From positions 1 to 41,230 of the forward strand of contig JAILEX010000004.1 in NCBI GenBank assembly GCA_024687185.1: a stretch of 41,230 nucleotides of DNA. Direction: 5' to 3'. The position numbers and the translations under genes are program-made. Below are positions 29,460 through 37,525 of this stretch, piece by piece. The stretch comes from Bacilli bacterium (lineage in GTDB: Bacteria; Bacillota_I; Bacilli_A; RFN20; CAG-826). Under the pieces are notes generated by a model that worked only from the letters and a program-made list of their open reading frames with translations, did no database searches and had not been told where the DNA came from. Within the stretch, counting starts at the first letter, position 1, and each line of letters opens with the position of its first letter.

Positions 29460-30606
29460 GGTTATATACCTCCATGACCCTTTCGTAGAATTTTTCCAAG
29501 GAATAGCTTTCCAGATTTTTCAAAGCCGCTTCCTTCATTTTCCTTTTCTCTTCGTTAGAGAAACCTAGCATTTCCTCCAACTTAACCGCGAAATCGTCCT
29601 CGTCGAAGAAGAATTTCCCAGTCACCCCGTCTATGATCGTCCCAACTAGGTTATCGTCGAATCTGGCCAAGACAAGGTTCTCCGCCGCCATGGCCTCAAT
29701 AAAGGTAAGGCCTTGGGTTTCCGATAGGGACGCCGAGACGAATATGTCGCCAAGATGATAGAAGTTTTGGGTTTTGTCCTGATCGACCTTGCCCGTGAAG
29801 ATGACGTCTTTTTTAAGCCCTAGTTCCTCGGCCAATAGCTTTAACGAGTCTTCCGCGGGGCCCCAGCCGGTGATGACGAGCTTCGTCTTGGAACTAGGAT
29901 GGGTCTTCAAAAATTTCGCATATCCCCTAATCAAGACGTCGATGCTTTTTTCCTCGGCAATCCTACCTAAGGAAAGGATCACCGTCTCATCTTCCGCGAT
30001 GCCATATCTGCTCTTTAGTTGGGCGGTAAGCCCTTTGTCTTCGTTTTCCTTGGAAAACCTCGTCAGTTCGATGCCGGTAGGGATAACCGAAATCGTCCTA
30101 TCCACGCCAACGAAACGAAGGTAGTCCTTACTCTTCTCACTTGGGGAGATGATTTCATCGTATAACACGCTTTTGCCGCGATAAAATAGCCTTACGATAT
30201 TCCTAGCGGCCCTTTCGAAGTGGCCCTTGGTCACGTAATAGGTATAATCCTCGATCATCGTATGGTAGGTATAGATGGCCCCGATTTTGAATTTGGCGGC
30301 CACAAAAGAACCGAATACGCCTACGCCGATATCGGATTGGATATGGACGATCTCGGGCCCAAAATCCTCGACGTACTTCATCGCTTCCTTGCTATAGAAC
30401 TTGGTCATGCGGTAGCCATAGACATATTCCTTGCCAGGAAGGCGAAGCACGTTATCGGTCATCTCGATCCTGTCGTTAAAGGGGTTCGTGGTCACGATCA
30501 AAACGTCATGGCCATGCTTTTCTAACATCTTCGCGAGGTTGTTGGTGGAAGTGGCCACGCCGTTGATTTCGGGAAGATAGGTATCGGTAAACAAGGCTAC
30601 TCTCAT
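29437..30606 (-). CDS. Glycosyltransferase family 4 (diacylglycerol glucosyltransferase-like)
   Basis: MRVALFTDTYLPEINGVATSTNNLAKMLEKHGHDVLIVT; LGRIAEEKSIDVLIRG; FVSASLSETQGLTFIEAMAAE. Likely start 30606 (ATGA overlap with upstream stop). Confidence 0.92.
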   Translation of the reverse strand: MRVALFTDTYLPEINGVATSTNNLAKMLEKHGHDVLIVTTNPFNDRIEMTDNVLRLPGKEYVYGYRMTKFYSKEAMKYVEDFGPEIVHIQSDIGVGVFGSFVAAKFKIGAIYTYHTMIEDYTYYVTKGHFERAARNIVRLFYRGKSVLYDEIISPSEKSKDYLRFVGVDRTISVIPTGIELTRFSKENEDKGLTAQLKSRYGIAEDETVILSLGRIAEEKSIDVLIRGYAKFLKTHPSSKTKLVITGWGPAEDSLKLLAEELGLKKDVIFTGKVDQDKTQNFYHLGDIFVSASLSETQGLTFIEAMAAENLVLARFDDNLVGTIIDGVTGKFFFDEDDFAVKLEEMLGFSNEEKRKMKEAALKNLESYSLEKFYERVMEVYNRVRKKYW

Positions 30607-32078
30607 ACGTCCCAGCTCTCCCATTCTTCGTTATCCTTGATCTTCTTCCTGGACTTGAAGATCCTCTTCTTTTCCTTCACGGGTTTCTCCTTAACGGGTT
30701 TGGCCTTGGTTGAAGCGGGCCTAACGGGCTTTGCGCCTCCATCCTTATCCTCGTTTTTGGCAAGGGGATTCTTCAGTCTGCCCGTTTTTAGGTTCAATAG
30801 TTTCTGTTGCAAGGCACGGCGGGACATCTGGGTCGTCTCATACATGGTATCCGCGGTCGCGGAACGCTCGGTCATAGTCGACATGGTAAGGGCGACGAAG
30901 GTCTTGCGGTTGGCGCTTTGAAGCGGCTGATTGTGGCGGCTACGGTAGAATGCGGCGGTGAATCCGGAAACGACAAGGGGCACGTGGAAGGTGACGATCC
31001 TCCATAAGATCTGCGTGGAGGAAAGAACGACCGAAAGGTTATTGATGTTCGTGCTTGTCACCCCGTTATATTCCTTGAAATAGGATGGGAAAAGCAATGT
31101 GTAGAATAGTTCCGATACGCCTGCGGCGCCAGGAATTGGGAGTAAGCCCGTGACCATTTGGTGGAAGGCGCCTAGGAAGGAGGCGTCCATCATCATATGG
31201 AAGGAGAATCCATCGGCCGCATCGCCCCATGCGTCCATGGCCATACCCGCGAAATAGGGTATCGATAGGCGGCAGAACAAAAGGATGGTGAACAATATCA
31301 AGTTGAGCACGACCACCGGGATGTTGGAGGAAAGGCGCTTCAGCTCGATTTTGAAGTTCTCTACCTGAGCCCTTAAATTCTCCCTGGTGACATCGGGCTT
31401 TTTGACGAGTTTGATCTTGGCGAGGAAACCGACGACATAGTGCAGGACGAAGTTATGGAACCCATGCCAGAAGCTCATCGTGAAAAGAAGCAAAATGACC
31501 GATACGTTAAGCAAGAATCCGGCGATGATAAGGGGAATCATCGATATTTCGCCTAGACCCTCTAACCCGGGGATGACGACGGTTAACTTCAATATGGCCT
31601 CCCTTTCGACGATGAAGGCGACCACGTCATATATCAAAAGCGCGCTTTGGTAGAGGATGAACCACATAACCATGATGGAGGCGGCGTTAGAGACGACGAC
31701 GCCTTGGCTTCTAAGGGTGTAGATCTGCATGACCTGACCCCCACTTGCGCCAGGGGTGACGTCGCTATAGAACTGGCCAACCAAACTGGTGGCCAAGCCT
31801 TGGTGAAAACGGTATCTCCTGGTGTAAAGCCTACAGAAGACGAAAATGATGAGGCCATCCACCAAATAGGAGAGGAAGACGATGCCAATCATGAGCAAGA
31901 CATAGCGCCAATCGCTGCTTACCAAAGCCTGCAAGGTTCCCTGGAAGTTGTCTTTTAGGGAGAGCCATAGCGAAATGCCGGTCGCGACGAAAACGATCAA
32001 GATATAGATGATGTACTTGACCTTCTTGTGGGAATCCTTGGTTCCCGGGGTTTCCGTTGGCGACTTTTTGATGTCCAT
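30603..32078 (-). CDS. LPG synthase transmembrane/flippase-like domain protein (UPF0104 type)
   Basis: Multi-pass membrane protein; GQFYSDVTPGASGGQVMQIYTLRSQGVVVSNAAS and LLPIPGAAGVSELFYTLLFPSYF motifs; Lys-rich C-terminal tail. Confidence 0.88.
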   Translation of the reverse strand: MDIKKSPTETPGTKDSHKKVKYIIYILIVFVATGISLWLSLKDNFQGTLQALVSSDWRYVLLMIGIVFLSYLVDGLIIFVFCRLYTRRYRFHQGLATSLVGQFYSDVTPGASGGQVMQIYTLRSQGVVVSNAASIMVMWFILYQSALLIYDVVAFIVEREAILKLTVVIPGLEGLGEISMIPLIIAGFLLNVSVILLLFTMSFWHGFHNFVLHYVVGFLAKIKLVKKPDVTRENLRAQVENFKIELKRLSSNIPVVVLNLILFTILLFCRLSIPYFAGMAMDAWGDAADGFSFHMMMDASFLGAFHQMVTGLLPIPGAAGVSELFYTLLFPSYFKEYNGVTSTNINNLSVVLSSTQILWRIVTFHVPLVVSGFTAAFYRSRHNQPLQSANRKTFVALTMSTMTERSATADTMYETTQMSRRALQQKLLNLKTGRLKNPLAKNEDKDGGAKPVRPASTKAKPVKEKPVKEKKRIFKSRKKIKDNEEWESWDV

Positions 32079-32088
32079 AATCTAAGGT

Positions 32089-32117
32089 TTCAGACTTTTC
32101 AAACTGAAAAGACTGAA
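32089..32117. repeat. Imperfect inverted repeat in the 5' leader of the flippase-like gene
   Basis: TTCAGACTTTTCA-aac-TGAAAAGACTGAA, 12/13 pairing. Confidence 0.7.
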
Positions 32118-32233
32118 TGTAATTTTAACTCTTGTAGAGCATAAATGAAACCTACCCCACGCCCGTTACCTCCCGATTTGAGGGTGAAAATCTTGGCCCA
32201 ATCACTTTACATTCAGCCTGATTCCCTAAATTC

Positions 32234-32403
32234 AACTTTACACTTTCTTTTGCTTCATTCCCCGTTCAAATAAAACGTAAAAAACGTGCAAATTCTCTAT
32301 TAAAACACGCTAAAACCCCATTTTTCTCATTTTCAAAAAAATTTTTTAAGCGATTTAGGAGAAAGTTATTAACTTTACAAAATTTGACAAAACTTTACAC
32401 TTT
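32234..32403 (+). repeat. Repeated AACTTTACA boxes upstream of the HTH-like gene
   Basis: Exact 13-mer AACTTTACACTTT at 32234-32246 and 32391-32403; AACTTTACAA at 32371; ACTTTACA at 32204-32211. Confidence 0.85.
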
Positions 32404-32413
32404 GGTTTACAAT
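32384..32413 (+). promoter_or_regulatory. Candidate sigmaA promoter of the HTH-like/membrane-protein pair
   Basis: TTGACA-N18-TACAAT, followed by SD AAAGGAGG before 32443; repeat box lies in the spacer. Confidence 0.75.
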
Positions 32414-32442
32414 GTTGCCGAACCAAGAAAAGGAGGTAGCAA

Positions 32443-32769
32443 ATGAGAATAAGCGACGCCATCACCATCACCGAACTCTCGAGGCTATTGAAGAAATCGA
32501 GACCGACCGTCTATAAGTACATCTCCGACTTCGAATCCGGGGATGAGCTTGCCGTGCCCCAGGCAGTGTGCGATCTCTTCCACCTAATCATCGACTCGGA
32601 GATCTCCAAGGCCGAAATCACAAGATACTGCAAAAAGCGCTTTGGGGAACCTGACATCTCCATCTCCGAGCAATGCCAGGACATCATCGAACTATTGAAA
32701 CGCTACGAGAAAAGAATCGACCTCGACCGCATTGAAAAGATCATCAGAAAGGAAATCGAAAGACTATGA
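32443..32769 (+). CDS. Hypothetical protein with putative N-terminal helix-turn-helix
   Basis: AITITELSRLLKKSRPTVYKYISDFESG resembles HTH; SD AAAGGAGG; ATGA coupling to next gene. Confidence 0.75.
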   Translation: MRISDAITITELSRLLKKSRPTVYKYISDFESGDELAVPQAVCDLFHLIIDSEISKAEITRYCKKRFGEPDISISEQCQDIIELLKRYEKRIDLDRIEKIIRKEIERL

Positions 32770-33833
32770 ACCAAAAACGCCGTTCCGCTTTGGAAAGAGA
32801 TATCGTCACCTCGCTTAGGAGATACCGTCTCCAAGAGGAAATCCGCATCATAGAAGAAGAGAAGGCAGCCACCGCAGCCACTTCTGAGAAAGAAACCAAG
32901 AAGGGCTTTGTCCAAACCGTCAAAAGCATGCTGAAGCAAGACGTAAGGGACATCAAAAGCAAAGTGACCGGCGACGACCTCCCCAAGGCCAAAAAGAACC
33001 TTGAGGACTTCGAAGCTAGCGTTGAAGATCCTTCAAGCACCGATTACACAACCGACATCGAAGACTTCAAAAGGATATTGGACGTCTATTTCGACCGCGA
33101 TGGCGGTAGCGCAAGGCTAAGCATGGCCTTAGAGCTTGGATTCGATGAATTCGATCAGGAAAAACCCAAGTTCCTACGCACCGATAAATCCCGCGAATCC
33201 TTGTCCTCACTACTTCTAGGCGATCCCAAGAAACTCGGCGAGATGCTGGCCTTCTATTCCTATTCCTACCGTCAAATCGGCGCCCCAAAGGCCAATACCT
33301 TCTCCAAAGGGTTCCTTATCGGGCTTACCGCCGGTAGCCTAGCGATGTTTGGAATCCCCCTATTCCTATTCGGCGCCTTCCGCTCGAAAGCCGCGATGGC
33401 CGCGGCCGGGGGAGTTGCCGCGGTTGGGGCGAGCGAACTGCTCCTATTCTCCACCCTCGTTGGCAGCGGCTTCATCAAAAAGAACAAATATAAGAGGAAG
33501 TCCGTGCGTCACGTGAAAGCCATGGCGAAGAATTGCCTCGACACCGAGATCGCCTGCTCCATCGCCACCGCTTTGACCCTATATGAATTCTCCGCCAAGG
33601 AAGACGAAGAGAAGGCGAAGGAAACGCTGGATCTATTGATCAAAATGGTCGATGACATCCGCGCCGACGCCGAATTTATGGGGTTGGTCGAACGCGTCAA
33701 CACAAAGGAAAACCTCAAGAAGATTGTCGTTTGCGATAACGCCATCAACCATATCGGCAAATTGATCCTTGGGGAAGCCATCACCTCGACAAAAGGCGAA
33801 GAATCCCCAAAAGATGCGACCACATCTATATAA
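32766..33833 (+). CDS. Hypothetical protein with central glycine-rich double transmembrane region
   Basis: FLIGLTAGSLAMFGIPLFLFGAF and AAMAAAGGVAAVGASELLLFSTLVGSGFI flanked by charged helical regions; ATGA overlap with 32443 CDS. Confidence 0.8.
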   Translation: MNQKRRSALERDIVTSLRRYRLQEEIRIIEEEKAATAATSEKETKKGFVQTVKSMLKQDVRDIKSKVTGDDLPKAKKNLEDFEASVEDPSSTDYTTDIEDFKRILDVYFDRDGGSARLSMALELGFDEFDQEKPKFLRTDKSRESLSSLLLGDPKKLGEMLAFYSYSYRQIGAPKANTFSKGFLIGLTAGSLAMFGIPLFLFGAFRSKAAMAAAGGVAAVGASELLLFSTLVGSGFIKKNKYKRKSVRHVKAMAKNCLDTEIACSIATALTLYEFSAKEDEEKAKETLDLLIKMVDDIRADAEFMGLVERVNTKENLKKIVVCDNAINHIGKLILGEAITSTKGEESPKDATTSI

Positions 33834-33854
33834 ATTAACACAACACTTTTATGA

Positions 33855-33882
33855 AAAGGGAGGTTTTATAAAGCCTCTCTTT
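33855..33882 (+). terminator. Stem-loop downstream of 33833 (possible terminator)
   Basis: AAAGGGAGG-ttttataaag-CCTCTCTTT (9 bp with one G-U); poor U-run. Confidence 0.5.
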
Positions 33883-33909
33883 CGTCTAGAATAAAGTATA
33901 CTAGGTACC

Positions 33910-33927
33910 TTGAACTTTAAAGTTCAA
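33910..33927. promoter_or_regulatory. Perfect 18-bp palindrome upstream of repeat protein
   Basis: TTGAACTTTAAAGTTCAA, about 40 bp upstream of ATG at 33965. Confidence 0.8.
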
Positions 33928-33964
33928 CCCAAATAAGCGATCCAAAACGAAGGAGGATTACACA

Positions 33965-36781
33965 ATGGGCGAATTAACAGACAGGCAAACTCAGAAATAT
34001 ATCCGCAGGGGCAGAGGCAGAGGTTGGAAGAACCTCCTCTGGTGGCTATTCGGCTTCCTAACCCCGCTTATCCTAATCGGAACCGCGGCGGCGGTCGCCG
34101 TGTTCGCGATCCCCGTTTCCACCTATACCGGCGGCAACGAATTCTTCATCCCCGAAATCGCAAACGGCACCATTTTCAACTTCGTTCAGAACTATACCAA
34201 ATACACCGTCGCCGACCTCCCGATCGTCGAAAAGTTGCTCAGGCAATACGTCGATGAGGGCGAGCTAAACAAATACATCGAACTCAATTACGATAACATC
34301 AACGGCATCAAGCTCGATGGCTCCACCTTCGACGACAAGGACTTCGACATCAATAACTATGTCACCGTCACCGCTTCCATCAGAAGCCTAGGATTCGAAA
34401 ACGAAATGGGCGACTTCGGCAAACTTAGCGCCTTCTCCTCCTGGGATGAGGTAACCGAAGAAGTCGATACCTCCGCCAGCAACTTCGATCCCAAACTATA
34501 TTATTATAAGGTTAATACCGCTAGCTCGAGCTCCAAGGTAAAGTGCAAGCCGATCACCGATCCTTCCGGCAACACCTATGCCAGGGCCTTCAACGACGAT
34601 AAGTCGAAGGTCGAAGGCGCGACCTTGCCCTACTATTACCCCGCGCTATTCGATTTGCCCATTTTCGACATGACCAACGTCATCGGCAACCGCGTCGGTA
34701 CCTCCAAAGCCGTCTCGTTGCTTAATATGTTCGGCATCGAATCCACCTCGATGTTAGGCAAAATCGTCGGCGATAGGACCGTTACCGGGCTTAGCACCCT
34801 TTCCACCAAGGACATCAAGTTGTCCGTGATCATGGACCTAAGCCAGAACGCAAAGCTTAGCAGCATCCTCACCTCCGTCACCGGAGTGGAAAAGGCCAAT
34901 GACATCACCCTAGCCGACATGGAGAAGGAATGGAACACCTCCGCCATCAAGCTAAGCACCGTCATGGACTTCAGCCAAAACGAAAAGCTTACGGCCATCC
35001 TCACCGACCTCACCGGGGCAAGCGACGTAAACGAAATCACCCTAGGCGACCTAGAATCCGACCTAAATACCGATAACATCCGCCTTGAGACCTTCCTCCC
35101 CGAGGCGCAAAACCAAAGCCTATACGACATCATCCGTTCGGCCCAAAACCTAGAACCCGGCTCCGTCATCAGGATCGGCAGCCTCAATGGTATCAACACC
35201 GATAACATCAAGATGACCGTTGTCATCCCCTATGACACCGATAGCACCGACCTCTACCGCATCCTCTCCTCTTGCTGCAGAGACGAAAACGGCGACCCGA
35301 TCGCACCGGAAAACATCACCGTCAGGGATGTCCACAAGATGCAATCCGACAAAGCGCGTCTAGCCGACCTACTCAAAAACACGACCGCGGATAGCCAAAT
35401 CGCCAAGATCCTCGCCTCCGCCTGCAATAAGAGCTATGAGGCATTGACCGTCGGCGACCTTTCGAGCTTCAATGCCCAAAACATCAAGATCAAGGATATC
35501 GGCACCATCGATGATTCGACCTTCAATATCCTCGCCCAAGGCTCTGGATTCACCGGCGATAAAGAGAACCTAACCGTTGGCGCCATCGAAACCTTCAACA
35601 TCAAAAACGTCTATATCACCAACGTCATCGGCCAAACCACCGAAAACGAAAAGCTCTACACGATCCTAGAAAGCACCCTAGGCGTCACCAGGGCCAACAT
35701 GAAGGTAAGCGACCTCGATAACTTCAACATCAATAACTGCAAACTCTCGACCATCCTCTCCACCACCAATAACGAAACCCTATTCAGCATCCTCAACGAT
35801 GCCACTGGCAAAGATCAAGACACCATCACCGTCGGCGACCTAGATTCCGGCATCAACTTCGATAACGTCAAACTCACTTCCCTATTGCCCTATGCCGGCA
35901 ACGAGAAGATGTATGACATCCTGGTCGAATGCACCTCCGCCACAAGCTATACCGAAGTCACCATCGATAGCCTTAAGGCGTTTAGCACCGGCGACTTGCA
36001 CCTTTCCACCATCGTCGATTACACCGGCAACGAGAAGATGTATGACATCTTGGTCGAGTGCACCCCCGCCACAAACTATAGCGAAGTCACCGTCAGCAGC
36101 CTTTCTAGCTTCAGCACGGATAACCTCCATTTGTGCAAGGTCCTCGATCCCGCCACCAACGGCCCCCTATACGACATCCTCAGGGAAGGTTTGGGCGCCG
36201 CGGATAACGAAAGCATCAAGATGAGCGATTTCAGCAGCTTCGATATCACCACCGTCAGCCTAAAGACCGTCCTAACCGACAAAAACGGCAACGCCATCGT
36301 CACCGGCAACGCCATCTTGGATAAGCTACGCGAAGACGAAACCGTCACCATTGGCAACATCGGCACCAAATTCGATGAAATCGAGCTCTACGAAGCCTAT
36401 GGCGCGGATGTCTTCACCACCGATAGTTCCCTCTCCGTCAGGAAAGATAAGTATAGAAGGGAACAGCAAAGCGACGGCTATCACTATATCCTAGACGCCT
36501 CTGGCACCTACTATGTCTCAAAGAACGCCAACACCTGGCTCCTATTCTGCTATGACGTCGTTAGCGTCAACGGTTCTAACGGCTGCCCCACCGAATATAA
36601 GCCCTCGACCGCCAATTTCGGCAACCTAGCCGATGGTAACCTCAGCACCAAGATCACCGCCACCACGATCTATAACCTCATCGCCGGCGGCATCATCAGC
36701 GAAGGCGGAACCCCCTATAAGGATGCCGTCACCGCCATGACCATCGACGCCGTCATCGCCGCGATCAACGCAGTGTCTTGA
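33965..36781 (+). CDS. Membrane-anchored protein with about 12 tandem ~43-aa repeats
   Basis: N-terminal basic segment plus TM (NLLWWLFGFLTPLILIGTAAAVAVFAIPV); repeats of form N..NIkLstil....NeklydIL........iTvgDL.sF; SD AAGGAGG. Confidence 0.92.
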   Translation: MGELTDRQTQKYIRRGRGRGWKNLLWWLFGFLTPLILIGTAAAVAVFAIPVSTYTGGNEFFIPEIANGTIFNFVQNYTKYTVADLPIVEKLLRQYVDEGELNKYIELNYDNINGIKLDGSTFDDKDFDINNYVTVTASIRSLGFENEMGDFGKLSAFSSWDEVTEEVDTSASNFDPKLYYYKVNTASSSSKVKCKPITDPSGNTYARAFNDDKSKVEGATLPYYYPALFDLPIFDMTNVIGNRVGTSKAVSLLNMFGIESTSMLGKIVGDRTVTGLSTLSTKDIKLSVIMDLSQNAKLSSILTSVTGVEKANDITLADMEKEWNTSAIKLSTVMDFSQNEKLTAILTDLTGASDVNEITLGDLESDLNTDNIRLETFLPEAQNQSLYDIIRSAQNLEPGSVIRIGSLNGINTDNIKMTVVIPYDTDSTDLYRILSSCCRDENGDPIAPENITVRDVHKMQSDKARLADLLKNTTADSQIAKILASACNKSYEALTVGDLSSFNAQNIKIKDIGTIDDSTFNILAQGSGFTGDKENLTVGAIETFNIKNVYITNVIGQTTENEKLYTILESTLGVTRANMKVSDLDNFNINNCKLSTILSTTNNETLFSILNDATGKDQDTITVGDLDSGINFDNVKLTSLLPYAGNEKMYDILVECTSATSYTEVTIDSLKAFSTGDLHLSTIVDYTGNEKMYDILVECTPATNYSEVTVSSLSSFSTDNLHLCKVLDPATNGPLYDILREGLGAADNESIKMSDFSSFDITTVSLKTVLTDKNGNAIVTGNAILDKLREDETVTIGNIGTKFDEIELYEAYGADVFTTDSSLSVRKDKYRREQQSDGYHYILDASGTYYVSKNANTWLLFCYDVVSVNGSNGCPTEYKPSTANFGNLADGNLSTKITATTIYNLIAGGIISEGGTPYKDAVTAMTIDAVIAAINAVS

Positions 36782-36804
36782 TCTTTGGGATTAAGGAGAA
36801 AAAC

Positions 36805-37365
36805 ATGAGAATCAAACTAAAGCCCGCGGCCAACGTCGTGCCGCTACCCGTTTTGATGATTGCCACCTATAACGAAGATGGTACCTGCAACGTCATGAAC
36901 GCGGCCTGGGGAACCCAATATAGCGAAGATGTCATCTCCGTTTATCTCTCTAAGCATAAAACCACCGAGAACATGTTTAGAACCAAAGCCTTTACCGTAA
37001 GCTTCGCCACTAGGAAAACGGTAGAGGAAAGCGACTACTTCGGAATTGTCAGCGGACATAAGGCCAACAAGGTCGGAAAAGTCAATTTCCACCCCATTAG
37101 AAGCGAAGTGGTGGATGCTCCATTGCTAGAAGAATATCCCCTGACCCTAGAATGTGAAATCGATCACCTCGACGAAGATGGACCAGACGCCTATATCCTT
37201 TTTGGCAAGGTCAAAGGCGTCAGCGTAGACGAAAGCGTTTTGACCGATGGCAAAGTCGATATTGAAAAGCTTGAGCCCATTGCCTTTTGCCCCTATGACC
37301 ATACTTACCGCGTGGTTGGCGAAGTGGCTGGGAAAGCGTTCAATTGCGGTTTGAAATTCCGTTAA
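36805..37365 (+). CDS. Flavin reductase-like (FMN-binding split barrel) protein
   Basis: MRIKLKPAANVVPLPVLMIATYNEDGTCNVMNAAWGTQYSEDVISVYLSKHKTTENMF; SD AAGGAG at 36793-36798, so likely start is 36805 rather than 36778. Confidence 0.87.
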   Translation: MRIKLKPAANVVPLPVLMIATYNEDGTCNVMNAAWGTQYSEDVISVYLSKHKTTENMFRTKAFTVSFATRKTVEESDYFGIVSGHKANKVGKVNFHPIRSEVVDAPLLEEYPLTLECEIDHLDEDGPDAYILFGKVKGVSVDESVLTDGKVDIEKLEPIAFCPYDHTYRVVGEVAGKAFNCGLKFR

Positions 37366-37388
37366 TCAACCCGCATAAGATTAAAGAG

Positions 37389-37417
37389 GGCGAAACGTAA
37401 TTGCTTCGCCTTTTTTT
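37389..37417 (+). terminator. Rho-independent terminator
   Basis: GGCGAA-acgtaattgc-TTCGCC then TTTTTTT. Confidence 0.85.
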
Positions 37418-37478
37418 GTGGCAAATATTGGGGTTTTGCGCCATAAAAATAATTTTTGCAGGGTTTTAGAACAAAAAT

Positions 37479-37500
37479 TAGCGGCCCCGAAGGACCGCTA
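37479..37500 (-). terminator. Rho-independent terminator of the minus-strand lipoprotein
   Basis: Minus strand TAGCGGTCC-TTCG-GGGCCGCTA followed by ATTTTTGTT; UUCG tetraloop. Confidence 0.9.
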
Positions 37501-37525
37501 AATTGAACTATGGCGCGACTAAGTC

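Noticed and set aside
34636-36369. Minus- and plus-strand ORFs inside the repeat protein (34636..35226 -, 35882..36130 -, 35892..36224 +, 36076..36369 -)
   Set aside because: Their internal repetition simply mirrors the coding repeats of the 938-aa protein.
34793-36385. Regularly spaced ~129-nt similarity considered as CRISPR-like array
   Set aside because: Period is in-frame with coding sequence and similarity is at protein level; no invariant short repeats with unique spacers.
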